Source of the DNA: Thermodesulfobacteriota bacterium
GTDB lineage: Bacteria; Desulfobacterota; Anaeroferrophillalia; Anaeroferrophillales; Tharpellaceae
DNA: 33,001 bases
Assembly (NCBI GenBank): GCA_024762675.1
Contig: JANTGZ010000018.1
Coordinates: forward strand, 1 to 33,001
Reading direction: 5' to 3'
A model generated the notes under the pieces. The model made no database searches, was not told where the DNA came from, and was given only the letters and a program-made list of their open reading frames with translations. Position 1 is the stretch's first letter. Every line of letters begins with the position of its first letter. Position numbers and translations under genes: made by a program. Of the stretch, positions 1-8,445 are shown piece by piece.

Positions 1-1
1 C

Positions 2-511
2 AACTTGTTAGTTACTTTTTTGTTGTGTGGGTTATGGCATGGGGCTAGTTGGAATTTTGTGTTATGGGGATTTGGGCACGGGGTTTTTCTGATTTTGGAG
101 CGCCTTGGCCTGTTGAGCTTTCTTGAACGTTTACCAAGATTTTTCCGACATACTTATGTAATCTTGCTGGTTTTGTTGGGGTGGGTTCTGTTCAGGTCTG
201 AGACTTTAGAGCAGGCAGGAGATTTTTATTCAGTCATGTTTGGTTTTTCATCGGCTAACTTTTCTCCATCTCTAGTGGGTGAATTTGTCGGGGCAAAGCT
301 CTTTTGTGTACTATTTATCGGAGTCGTCGTCGCAGTTCCATCTTATCCATTTTTACGTGAAGTCTGTTTTGCTGCATTTAAAATAAGAGGGTCATTTTTA
401 ACTCGAAGTTACGACGTTGCATCGGTGGCCTGGGGCTGTTTGCTGTTTATTTTTTCGGCGATGAGCCTGGCCGCTGGGGTTTATAATCCTTTTATCTACT
501 TTCGCTTTTAG
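2..511 (+). CDS. MBOAT-family O-acyltransferase, AlgI-like (5' end outside window)
   Basis: C-terminal part of a membrane-bound O-acyltransferase. In the AlgI family these proteins pass acetyl groups across the inner membrane to acetylate exopolysaccharide. The open frame runs in from the window edge, so the start is missing. The first visible residues, NLLVTFLLCGLWHGASWNFV, contain the family's signature; the His of GLWHGASW (codon at 38-40) is the conserved catalytic His. Several hydrophobic helices follow, and the protein ends with a hydrophobic stretch and FIYFRF. The next gene, 11 bases downstream, is an AlgJ/AlgX-like acetyltransferase, the usual partner, so the pair probably O-acetylates the glycan made by the glycosyltransferases that follow. 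The family call is firm; the acceptor sugar cannot be read from the sequence. Confidence 0.9.
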   Translation, partial: NLLVTFLLCGLWHGASWNFVLWGFGHGVFLILERLGLLSFLERLPRFFRHTYVILLVLLGWVLFRSETLEQAGDFYSVMFGFSSANFSPSLVGEFVGAKLFCVLFIGVVVAVPSYPFLREVCFAAFKIRGSFLTRSYDVASVAWGCLLFIFSAMSLAAGVYNPFIYFRF

Positions 512-522
512 GGCTTTCACAG

Positions 523-2163
523 ATGTTGCGATGGCTGCTTTTTATATTCATGATTTCACTCCCGTTTATGGGGATGTGTTTGGGCTACTCCGATTCGAGC
601 AAAAAATTTGAAGCGATAGAGCAGCGACCAAAAACAAGACTAGCTTATGCTGATCTTTCAGCCCCAAGCCGATTGCCTGATAAAGTTAGCGCCAGTTTTG
701 ATGATAATTTTGGTTTCCGGGAGGTCTTGATTGATGGTTACGCGGCGCTTCTTTATAAACTATTCAGAAAGACGATAAATCAGGAGAGGGTGGTTGCCGG
801 GAAGGACGATTTCTTCTTTTTGGGTAACTATTTTTCTCAAGTAATAGATGCTAATCGCGGCCGTCTCAAGATTACGGATAGAAAAATTCATAGTTACGTG
901 GAAGCACTGCTTTGTCGGCAGAGAGCGGCTGAAAGGCAGGGGATAGAGTTTTACTTGGCTGTAGCACCAAACAAACACTCAATATATCCTGAAAAACTCC
1001 CACCCTGGTGCAACCCTAAAAAGGCCGGTAATCTCTATGACAGGTTTTATCTACAGGCTGAAAAAAGCGACTTGAATCTGATAAAAATTAAAGACAGGCT
1101 ACTTTTTCTCAAGCCGCAATACGGTGAAATGCTGTACCAGAAATCTGATTCCCACTGGACTGATTTGGGGGCCTATATTGCAGCCAAAGAAGTCCTGACT
1201 CATTTTGGTGATGCTAAAGTTTGTTTACCTGCTAATCTATCTTCGCTGGAGCATGCTCGATTTTATAAATTTGGTGATTTATTAACTATGGCGAGAATTA
1301 CCTCTCTCTTTGGGCCCGAGGATTTTTATAATGAGTTTTTAAAATGGCCCGAAAGTACGGGCTCTTTATCGATGAAATCACTTTTGCCTGATGCGGTAAG
1401 TAACTCTTTTTCTTCGGTTCCGGATAATTTTCAGATAGCTTATCTAAATGATTGTATCATTAAAAATAATCGAGTTAAAAGCGGTCTAAAATGTCTATTT
1501 TTAAGGGACTCTTTTTGTACGCAGATGAGCCCTTTCTTCAACCAGGCTTTTTCGGAGATAATTTATTTGCACTATGAAAAAGCTGAAAACTCCAATTTTT
1601 CCGAACTTTTGGAGAGATTTAAGCCTGATATGGTTGTTTTCGAGTTTGTCGAGCGCCAACTTTTATCAACTCGGGTGCATAGTGTAAATAATAGCCTGGA
1701 TAATTTGCCCAAACTGAGCCGGGATAATAGTTATAAAAAAAAGGTGAAAAGGGTTTTTGGGGAGAAGTTCATTTTGCGCGAAATCAGCTTTGTTGCAGAT
1801 AAAAAGGGGCTGGAACTTTCTCTTCTATGGGAAAGCCGCATCTCCCAGAAATTGAAATATATTAATGCTGTTCATTTGGTGGACCAACAGGGTAATATCA
1901 TCGACCAGGTTGACAGGAAGCAGAATTTACAAGAAAGAACAGCTGCGGCGGGTGAGCAGTGGAGCGAGAGCTTCTTCTTCTCTACAGAGAGGCTTGAAAA
2001 TATCAATGCCCTGGCTTTTGCCCTCTACGCTTCTCCGGACAGGTTGCTTACGGTAGATAGCGGAGTTAGAGATTGGCAGAACAAAAGGCTTATTGTCAGT
2101 CGCAGTGAGTGGGGGAAAGACTTTTCTGGTCCACTTGATGATGTGGAGAGGGAGAACAGGTAA
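523..2163 (+). CDS. AlgJ/AlgX-like SGNH-fold polysaccharide O-acetyltransferase
   Basis: A 546-residue protein with one N-terminal hydrophobic segment (about residues 3-21, signal anchor) followed by an exported domain. The SGNH-hydrolase-like pattern of AlgJ/AlgX is visible: D209-S-H211-W-T matches the Asp-x-His-Trp motif, and S330 in RDSF sits where the nucleophilic Ser is expected. In this family the Asp-His-Ser triad transfers acetyl groups in the periplasm from an MBOAT partner to the polymer, and the gene directly upstream encodes such an MBOAT protein. About 150 residues beyond the catalytic part (from about 400) are not recognised and may be a carbohydrate-binding or beta-rich add-on. 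The ATG start lacks a strong Shine-Dalgarno site. The gene is visibly AT-richer than the secretion genes at the other end of the window. Confidence 0.85.
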   Translation: MLRWLLFIFMISLPFMGMCLGYSDSSKKFEAIEQRPKTRLAYADLSAPSRLPDKVSASFDDNFGFREVLIDGYAALLYKLFRKTINQERVVAGKDDFFFLGNYFSQVIDANRGRLKITDRKIHSYVEALLCRQRAAERQGIEFYLAVAPNKHSIYPEKLPPWCNPKKAGNLYDRFYLQAEKSDLNLIKIKDRLLFLKPQYGEMLYQKSDSHWTDLGAYIAAKEVLTHFGDAKVCLPANLSSLEHARFYKFGDLLTMARITSLFGPEDFYNEFLKWPESTGSLSMKSLLPDAVSNSFSSVPDNFQIAYLNDCIIKNNRVKSGLKCLFLRDSFCTQMSPFFNQAFSEIIYLHYEKAENSNFSELLERFKPDMVVFEFVERQLLSTRVHSVNNSLDNLPKLSRDNSYKKKVKRVFGEKFILREISFVADKKGLELSLLWESRISQKLKYINAVHLVDQQGNIIDQVDRKQNLQERTAAAGEQWSESFFFSTERLENINALAFALYASPDRLLTVDSGVRDWQNKRLIVSRSEWGKDFSGPLDDVERENR

Positions 2164-2166
2164 AAG

Positions 2167-4512
2167 ATGGCACCTTTGCTTACAGTTATTATTCCGGCTT
2201 ACAATCATGAGGATTTTGTGGTTGAAGCGATAGAGAGCGTTTTGTCTCAGAGCTTTAAAGACTTTGAGCTGCTGATTATTGATGATGGCTCAACTGATTC
2301 TACGTTAGACCTGATACGTACTTTCGATGACCCTCGAATTACTGTCATTGTGCAGGATAATAGAGGGGCTGCAGCGGCTTTAAACCGGGGGCTGGAGCAG
2401 GCTAAAGGGCGCTATATTTCTATCCTTAATTCCGATGATCGTTACCATCCTGATCGTTTGCAAATATTGTGTGAAATACTGCAAAACAACTCCCAGGTGC
2501 AGTTGGCAGTTACAGGCATTAACGTTATTAATAGTGAAGGAAAAAGTGAAGCGGCGGGGTGGCTGGAAAGAGGCCGCGATTATTACCGGAAAAGTGGAAG
2601 TGTTTTTTTTGCAGCAATACGTGATAATTTTATCTGTACGAGCTCGAATTTTTTCTTTCGTCGGGAATTATTGTTAAAAACCGGACTCTTTCTACCCTTG
2701 CGTTACTGTCATGACCTCGACTTTATTCTTCAGGCTTCGGTCCATGGCGAGGTTCGTTGTTTGGATGAGGTTTTATTGGGCTATCGAGTACACGGTTGTA
2801 ACACTATAAAAGAGAGCGGTACAGATGGTGGTGAACTTTTTAAGTTTGAAGTGTCATCTGTGATAGCATATGCTTTGGGGCAGAAGGGGCTCTCTTTGCG
2901 GACAGCCCCTTTTTTCCTGGAAGAAATTTTACAAACCCAGATGGGGTCGGTGTTGGATTTAGTGGCCCTTATGGTCGGTTTTTTTAAGGGAATGAGTTTT
3001 GATCGTCAGCAGTTTTCACAGTTGTTGGTTGATGCTGAACATCCTCTTAAAATAGCACTTCTAAAGTTGATTAGAGAGAGGGATGAGAAAAGTAAGCTGC
3101 CCTGGAGTATGTATTATGATATTTTGGAAAAATATGAAGAGAAGCAGAGCACTATATCAATGATGAGTCAAACGCTGCAGGAAAAAGAGCAGCAGTTGGG
3201 GGTTTTTGAAAACAAGGTAGCGGATTTAAATCAAAGGATTTTTTCACAAAATGATACACTTGAATCACAACATGATCAGATAGCGCTACAAGAGCAAAAA
3301 ATAGAGTGGTTAGAGGGTGTGCTCAATGAGATTTACAGTTCTCGCGGATGGCTGTGGCTGACGCGTTATCGCAAGCTCTACGACAACTTGCAGAACTTGA
3401 TTTCGAAAATATCCAGGGCTGCAGAAGATAACAAGCTGCCGGAAAAGGAGAGCTGTGAATATAGGGTGAGAATTGTCCATCCTGTTAACGAGAATCGTCC
3501 TCGAGTGGTGCACGCAATTGCCAATGTTATGACGGGAGGCTCAACTCAGTTGGTGGTTGATCTTTATGAGCGCCTGGGTCACAAATATGAGCAGGTCGTG
3601 GCAACCATGTTTGCGCCGGAGACTTCCGCCTATCATGGCTTGCCGGTTTTTGACTTTTCCGGGTTAGCCACCGCCCAGGAGTTTGCAGAATTTTTAAAAG
3701 AGAGAAAGGCAGACCTTTTGCATGTGCACTATTGGGGTGAGTGTGATGAGAGCTGGTACCGGAAAATTTTTGCAGCAACTGAATTTTACTCCTGCCCTGT
3801 AGTTGAAAATATTAATATTCCGGTCTCCGCCTATCTGCACCCTGCAGTCAGCAGATATGTCTTTGTCAGTAACTACGCCGCAACCTACACTGCACCTCTG
3901 CCGCAAAACTCTCAAGTAATCTATCCCGGCAGTCATCTCTCAAATTTTACCCGGCAGGAGGTTGAGGTGCCGGATGATGTTATTGGTATGGTCTATCGCC
4001 TGGAAGCCGACAAACTTAATGAAGAGTCTATCGAGGTTTTTATTGAGGTCGTAAAGCTACGTCCGCAAACCAGGGTTTATATTATTGGTGGCGGTAGTTT
4101 TCTGGCTGGATACCAGAATCGGGTTGCAGAGGAGGGGTTCACGGATAATTTTGTGTTTACCGGTTATGTTCCCTATGCAGAGCTGCCGGCTTACTATCGC
4201 AAGCTATCTCTTTTTGTGGCACCTGTTTGGCGAGAGAGTTTCGGACAGGTCTCTACTTTTGCGATGAATATGGAGTTGCCGGTTGTTGGTTACCGGGCCG
4301 GGGGTGTGTGTGAGATGATTGGCTGCGAAGCCTGCTTTGTTCAGGGTAAAGATGCTTTGGCGGCTTTGATTGTTGACTTACTTGAGGACCGCCAACGTCG
4401 CATTGAGTTGGGTCGGGCTAATCAGAAGCGGGCTCTGGAACTGTTTTCAGTAGAGTCGATGGTCGAAAAATATGATCAAGTTTACAGCCAGGGACTTGAA
4501 CCCGGGATGTAG
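2167..4512 (+). CDS. Two-domain glycosyltransferase: GT2 + coiled coil + GT4
   Basis: A 781-residue fusion. Residues 1-230 are a GT-A fold family 2 transferase: TVIIPAYNHEDF at the N-terminus, D39-D40-G-S in the nucleotide-binding strand, S89-D90-D91 as the metal-binding DxD equivalent, and a CHDLD motif near the base position. Residues about 318-390 are Gln/Glu/Leu-rich (EEKQSTISMMSQTLQEKEQQ onward) and look like a coiled coil that could set oligomer state or act as a ruler between domains. From about residue 444 (PRVVHAIANVMTGGSTQLV) to the end is a GT-B fold family 4 transferase. In that half the EX7E motif starts at E690 but position 698 is Phe instead of the second Glu. It presumably adds two sugars in glycan assembly at the cytoplasmic membrane. 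The start is supported by AGG eight bases upstream, and the gene begins three bases after the acetyltransferase stop. Confidence 0.88.
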   Translation: MAPLLTVIIPAYNHEDFVVEAIESVLSQSFKDFELLIIDDGSTDSTLDLIRTFDDPRITVIVQDNRGAAAALNRGLEQAKGRYISILNSDDRYHPDRLQILCEILQNNSQVQLAVTGINVINSEGKSEAAGWLERGRDYYRKSGSVFFAAIRDNFICTSSNFFFRRELLLKTGLFLPLRYCHDLDFILQASVHGEVRCLDEVLLGYRVHGCNTIKESGTDGGELFKFEVSSVIAYALGQKGLSLRTAPFFLEEILQTQMGSVLDLVALMVGFFKGMSFDRQQFSQLLVDAEHPLKIALLKLIRERDEKSKLPWSMYYDILEKYEEKQSTISMMSQTLQEKEQQLGVFENKVADLNQRIFSQNDTLESQHDQIALQEQKIEWLEGVLNEIYSSRGWLWLTRYRKLYDNLQNLISKISRAAEDNKLPEKESCEYRVRIVHPVNENRPRVVHAIANVMTGGSTQLVVDLYERLGHKYEQVVATMFAPETSAYHGLPVFDFSGLATAQEFAEFLKERKADLLHVHYWGECDESWYRKIFAATEFYSCPVVENINIPVSAYLHPAVSRYVFVSNYAATYTAPLPQNSQVIYPGSHLSNFTRQEVEVPDDVIGMVYRLEADKLNEESIEVFIEVVKLRPQTRVYIIGGGSFLAGYQNRVAEEGFTDNFVFTGYVPYAELPAYYRKLSLFVAPVWRESFGQVSTFAMNMELPVVGYRAGGVCEMIGCEACFVQGKDALAALIVDLLEDRQRRIELGRANQKRALELFSVESMVEKYDQVYSQGLEPGM

Positions 4513-4533
4513 TTGATAAGGGGATTGTAAAGC

Positions 4534-5901
4534 ATGAAAGTTTTGCTGGTTGTTCACTATTTTTTTCCGGATCATTTTTACGGAACGGAAACCTACACTC
4601 TGGAGCTGGCAAGGGATCTACGGCGGCGCGGTTATGACGTCGAAATTCTCAGCGCCATGTCTTTCGGAGAAAAAGGGGGGCAGGAAAAACTTTTATTCAA
4701 CTATCAGTATGATGGTTTTAGCGTCCATTGTGTCGATTATAACTTTGCCCCTCACTCCTGTTTCAGCCAGCTCTACTATCGGCCGGAGATGTTCTCTTTC
4801 TACCATGAACTACTTTTAGAGATCGCACCTGATCTTATGCATGTTACCCACCTGATGAACCATACAGCCGTCATTTTGAATGTGGCCGAAGAATGCGCTA
4901 TTCCGGTAATGGCGACGTTAACAGATTTTTTTGGTATCTGTTTCAACTCCCGCCTCTCAGATATTAATGGTGAGTTGTGTTCGGGGCCGAACTATTCGGG
5001 GAGTAAATGTTTACGTTGCTATATGGAGGCCATTGGGGTTGAAGAGTCAGCAAAAAGTTTTGCTGTCAGTCGACAGTTGGCAGCAAAAAGTTATTTCCGA
5101 GGTTTTTTATCTTTTTGTTTTGCCTGGTTGGCAAAACTGCCTGTGGCCATGAAACGGGGTCCTCTGGTTCAGGTTCGGGATTTGACAAAAAGGGCCGACT
5201 TACTGCACTCAGTTTATCAAATATACCGAAAAATGGTAGCTCCGACCGATTTTTTATATGATGCTTATGTTGACAACCGTTTTTTAAAAGAGAAGATGGT
5301 GAAGATTAATTTTGGTATTAATTGGGATGTTGTCGCTGCCCATCGTAAGCTTCGTAAATACGATTCCAGTCGTCCGTTACGCTTTGGCTATATCGGGCAG
5401 TTGGCCGATCATAAAGGGGTTGATATGCTGGTTCGAGCCTTTAAGGCTACTGGTGGAAATAAAGAGTTGCTGCTGTACGGTTCTCCGGGGCCCGGTTCTC
5501 CCTATTATGAAAAACTGGTAAAAATAAGTGATGGTGAAAAGTCAATTGTTTTTGCCGGTACCTTTCCGGAAACCGAACTTGGTGAGCGCTTGTCGGAGAT
5601 TGATGTTCTGGTTATTCCATCGCGGTGGCACGAAAACAGTCCTCTGGTTCTGCTTTATGCTTTGGCCACCAGAACCCCGGTGATTGTCAGTGCGGTTAAA
5701 GGGATGACCGAGTTTGTTCGCGACGGAGAGAATGGTTTGACCTTCAAGCGCGGAAGCCTGGCTGATTTGACCAGAGTGCTGGAGAGAATTATGAAAAATC
5801 CGGCAATTATAGAGGAGTTTTCCAGACAGGCGGATTATCGCAAAACAATATCAGACCATACAGATGAAATTGAGAACCTCTATCGGGAAATCTTAGATTA
5901 G
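4534..5901 (+). CDS. Family 4 glycosyltransferase
   Basis: A 455-residue GT-B transferase. The N-terminal Rossmann half begins MKVLLVVHYFFPDHFYGTET, with the typical FPDxxxGTE acceptor-side loop. The C-terminal donor half contains RFGYIGQLADHKGVDMLVRA and IPSRWHENSPLVLLYALA. In that last motif E367 is present, but the residue eight positions later (375) is Tyr rather than the second Glu of EX7E. A Cys-rich insert near residues 148-165 (CSGPNYSGSKCLRCYM) is common in relatives acting in O-antigen and capsule loci. It probably adds one sugar to the lipid-linked glycan. The ATG has AAGGGG about nine bases upstream. The gene is followed by a 136-base non-coding stretch with three hairpins, so transcription may be attenuated after it. 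Sugar specificity is unknown. Confidence 0.88.
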   Translation: MKVLLVVHYFFPDHFYGTETYTLELARDLRRRGYDVEILSAMSFGEKGGQEKLLFNYQYDGFSVHCVDYNFAPHSCFSQLYYRPEMFSFYHELLLEIAPDLMHVTHLMNHTAVILNVAEECAIPVMATLTDFFGICFNSRLSDINGELCSGPNYSGSKCLRCYMEAIGVEESAKSFAVSRQLAAKSYFRGFLSFCFAWLAKLPVAMKRGPLVQVRDLTKRADLLHSVYQIYRKMVAPTDFLYDAYVDNRFLKEKMVKINFGINWDVVAAHRKLRKYDSSRPLRFGYIGQLADHKGVDMLVRAFKATGGNKELLLYGSPGPGSPYYEKLVKISDGEKSIVFAGTFPETELGERLSEIDVLVIPSRWHENSPLVLLYALATRTPVIVSAVKGMTEFVRDGENGLTFKRGSLADLTRVLERIMKNPAIIEEFSRQADYRKTISDHTDEIENLYREILD

Positions 5902-5903
5902 TA

Positions 5904-5951
5904 CCTTACAGGTTATTTTCTTGTTTTTTAACAAGAAAATAACCTGTAAGG
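5904..5951 (+). other. Perfect 22-bp hairpin after a glycosyltransferase gene
   Basis: Two perfectly complementary 22-base arms (5904-5925 and 5930-5951) surround a TTTT loop, starting CCTTACAGGT and ending ACCTGTAAGG. It begins two bases after the upstream stop codon. No T-run follows the 3' arm, so it is not a classical intrinsic terminator. It may act as a 3' stabilising or processing structure or as a protein-binding palindrome. It is the first of three hairpins in this gap. Confidence 0.7.
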
Positions 5952-5963
5952 GTTACTTATTTG

Positions 5964-6006
5964 CGGGCCGTTAAAGCCCGTTTGGGTTGCGGGAATTGTT
6001 CCCGCA
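5964..6006 (+). other. Pair of G/C-rich hairpins in the leader of the WbsX-like gene
   Basis: The first hairpin is CGGGC / GCCCG (5964-5968 with 5976-5980) with a seven-base loop. The second has perfect 8-bp arms TGCGGGAA / TTCCCGCA (5988-5995 with 5999-6006) and a TTG loop. Both lie between the long hairpin at 5904-5951 and the next start codon. They could be REP-like palindromes or a structured leader; the sequence does not decide this. Confidence 0.5.
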
Positions 6007-6037
6007 TTAGATATTATGGTTGAACAAAGTTATTTAT

Positions 6038-7126
6038 ATGACTAAATTTTGGAGTTTCTATCTACCGCAGTTTCACTCTATTCCCGAAAACGATGCCTGG
6101 TGGGGTGAGGGGTTTACCGAGTGGAGCAATGTAAAGACGGCAGCGCCACAATTTTTAGACCACTATCAACCCCATGTCCCGATGGGAACAGGCTATGAAA
6201 ATTATTACGACCTCAGCGATCCGGTAGTCCTGGTTCACCAGGCCATCCTGGCCCGCAAATATGGTATCCACGGGTTTGTTTTTTATCATTATTGGTTTTC
6301 CGGAAAGCGTTTATTGGAATCCCCGGTTAACTATCTTTTAGGAAATCGTTATTTTAAAATGCCTTTTTGCCTTTGTTGGGCCAATGAGAGCTGGACCCGG
6401 CGCTGGGATGGTCTCGACAGCGATGTGCTGATGCCGCAGAGCTACTCAGCCGAAGATGATGAGAGGCATATTCGCTTTCTACTGCCGATTTTTAAAGACA
6501 AGCGTTACTTTAAGCATCGGGGGCGGCCGGTTTTTATCGTTTATCGCAGTGAAGAGCTACATGACCCGCAGCGGACACTCGAAATTTGGCGCTCTGAGGC
6601 CAGAAAGGCCGGTTTTGACGACCTCTATTTATTAAGGGTTGAAGGCTTTCAGGGTGATCTTGATCCGTTGCGGCATGGCTTTGATGCCGCTATCGAATTT
6701 GCCCCGGATTGGCGTTGTCTGACGCGTCGGGTCTACCTCGATAAGCACGGCCGCTGGAGCTCGGATCAGGAGGGTGCTCTTGCCGGAACGATTCGAAATC
6801 GGGTTTTTCTCTATGATGATGTGGTGCGGGCCATGTTGGCCAAAAAAAAGCCCGCCTATAAGCGCTATTATGGGGTCTTTCCCGCTTGGGACAACACAGC
6901 TCGACGGCAACAGCACAGCGCAACCATTATTCACAAGGCTACTCCACAAAAGTACCAGCGGTTTTTGGAAGAGGTGGTAGAGCGTACCCGCAGGGATTTT
7001 GCTGAAGATGACAGGCTGGTTTTTATCAACGCCTGGAATGAGTGGGGCGAAGGCTGCCATCTTGAGCCGGACAGCAGGCATGGTAAAGCTTTGCTAGAAG
7101 CCTCTCGCCGGGTGGCGGAGTTATAA
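6038..7126 (+). CDS. WbsX-family / GH99-like domain protein
   Basis: Recognised by FWSFYLPQFHSIPENDAWWG followed by GFTEWSNVK near the N-terminus, then FYHYWFSGKRLLE, FCLCWANESWTRRWDG, and INAWNEWGEGCHLEPD near the C-terminus. These are hallmarks of the WbsX family, a TIM-barrel group related to glycoside hydrolase family 99 and found in O-antigen and capsule loci. Whether members are transferases or endo-acting hydrolases is not settled, so the role here is only glycan synthesis or trimming. I chose the ATG at 6038 because family members start close to the FYLPQFH motif; a TTG at 6020 in the same frame would add six residues. No clear Shine-Dalgarno site precedes either. No signal peptide is visible, so it is probably cytoplasmic. 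Full length for the family (362 residues). Confidence 0.85.
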   Translation: MTKFWSFYLPQFHSIPENDAWWGEGFTEWSNVKTAAPQFLDHYQPHVPMGTGYENYYDLSDPVVLVHQAILARKYGIHGFVFYHYWFSGKRLLESPVNYLLGNRYFKMPFCLCWANESWTRRWDGLDSDVLMPQSYSAEDDERHIRFLLPIFKDKRYFKHRGRPVFIVYRSEELHDPQRTLEIWRSEARKAGFDDLYLLRVEGFQGDLDPLRHGFDAAIEFAPDWRCLTRRVYLDKHGRWSSDQEGALAGTIRNRVFLYDDVVRAMLAKKKPAYKRYYGVFPAWDNTARRQQHSATIIHKATPQKYQRFLEEVVERTRRDFAEDDRLVFINAWNEWGEGCHLEPDSRHGKALLEASRRVAEL

Positions 7127-7140
7127 AAGGGAAGTAAAAG

Positions 7141-8445
7141 GTGCATAAAATATTGTACCATCTTCATAGAGTGGTTCTGTTTCTGCTGCCGTTAAAATTT
7201 AAAAATAGTCTCAAGGGCTCCCCCCTATATAAAGATAGCCTCCAACCAGGGTTGGCCCGGATTGTTTCATTAGGGACGGTCTTGTCAGCCGGTATCCGGA
7301 AGCGCTCAATCAAGCCCATTGTGATCAATCAGCAGCCGTGGTCTGGACCTCTGGTCAGCGTGATTGTCACCTGTTATAATTATGGCGCCTACCTCAATCA
7401 GGTTCTTACTTGTTTAGAGTCGCAGTCATGGCGGAATTTCGAAATTATTCTTATTGATGACGGTTCGACCGATCCTGAAACCATTGCCGAAATTGATAAG
7501 CTTAAAAAGTTTCAGTCGCCGCGCCTTAAAATTTTGCAGCAAATCAATCAGGGGGTCGTCGCGGCCCGCAATAATGCTATTGCCCAGGCGCGCGGAAAGT
7601 ATATTTTTCCTCTCGATGCCGATGATACGATAGATAAATTGTTTTTGGAAAAATGTCTTCTCCTGCTCGAGAATTCACCGGAACATTTCTTTGTTTATTC
7701 CTGGACCAATTCGACAGGAGCCGAGGATTTTATCTGGAAAACCAGAGACAGTTCACCGGATCTTCTATTAGAAGAAAACCGGATGGGTTTCGCGGTCTTT
7801 AGAAAAACCGCTTTTAATCAGGTGGGGGGCTACAATCCGGTAATGGCCGGTGGTTTTGAAGATTGGGAGCTCTGTGTTAACCTGGTTGTTCATGGTTATG
7901 TTGGTCGAGTGATCAGGGAGCCTCTCTACAACTATTGTGTTAAACCGGGGGCCCGTAATTTCCATGCGCTTAAAAAATTTAAAGATCTGAAAATCAAAAT
8001 TGGAAATCTGCATAGAGAGACCCTTAAGGTTCAGAAAAAGCGACTCGTGAAACTGGCTCGGCAACTCTATCGAGTGGACGGCTATTTGGTTAATTTAGCC
8101 CGTGACCTGCAAGCTGAGGAGGCGCCCAAAAGCTTCCTGCTGGATCTCTATAATAGTGACGAGTTTGGCCGCGGTGATGTCGAACCGCTTTCTGTTTTCA
8201 AAGATATTTTGTTGTGGGCCGGCAACTCACCGGCAACGATTCTCCTGACCCTGGACATTCGCTGGCGGGAGCGATTTCTCCCTAATGATCTTGAGAACCT
8301 CTTTGTCTACTATCCGGAGCAGTATCATCCCGAGCACGATGTGAAACCTTTTTATGAATATCTTGAACACCGCTACCGGCCGGACAAAGTGACATATAAA
8401 CAGGTTAAGGAGAGAGGTTTTTATGGGAAAAGTTTCCTGGGTTAA
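7141..8445 (+). CDS. Family 2 glycosyltransferase
   Basis: A 434-residue protein with a GT-A domain from about residue 70 to 290: SVIVTCYNYGAYLNQVLTCL, nucleotide-binding D106-D107-G-S, L158-D159-A-D161-D162 as the metal-binding motif, and GGFEDWELCVNLV as the catalytic ED-type loop. All key residues are present. The N-terminal 60 residues are basic and may contact the membrane. The C-terminal 130 residues (from DLYNSDEFG) are not a standard GT2 part, but they recur in the gene at 9252, which is a paralogue along this whole length. The start is GTG with GGGAAG upstream, 14 bases after the WbsX stop. The end overlaps the methyltransferase start by 23 bases, suggesting translational coupling. 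Confidence 0.87.
   Translation: MHKILYHLHRVVLFLLPLKFKNSLKGSPLYKDSLQPGLARIVSLGTVLSAGIRKRSIKPIVINQQPWSGPLVSVIVTCYNYGAYLNQVLTCLESQSWRNFEIILIDDGSTDPETIAEIDKLKKFQSPRLKILQQINQGVVAARNNAIAQARGKYIFPLDADDTIDKLFLEKCLLLLENSPEHFFVYSWTNSTGAEDFIWKTRDSSPDLLLEENRMGFAVFRKTAFNQVGGYNPVMAGGFEDWELCVNLVVHGYVGRVIREPLYNYCVKPGARNFHALKKFKDLKIKIGNLHRETLKVQKKRLVKLARQLYRVDGYLVNLARDLQAEEAPKSFLLDLYNSDEFGRGDVEPLSVFKDILLWAGNSPATILLTLDIRWRERFLPNDLENLFVYYPEQYHPEHDVKPFYEYLEHRYRPDKVTYKQVKERGFYGKSFLG

Noticed and set aside
5904-5951. Intrinsic terminator
   Set aside because: The stem is perfect, but no T-run follows the 3' arm (next bases GTTACTTATT), so it was left as a hairpin of unknown function.
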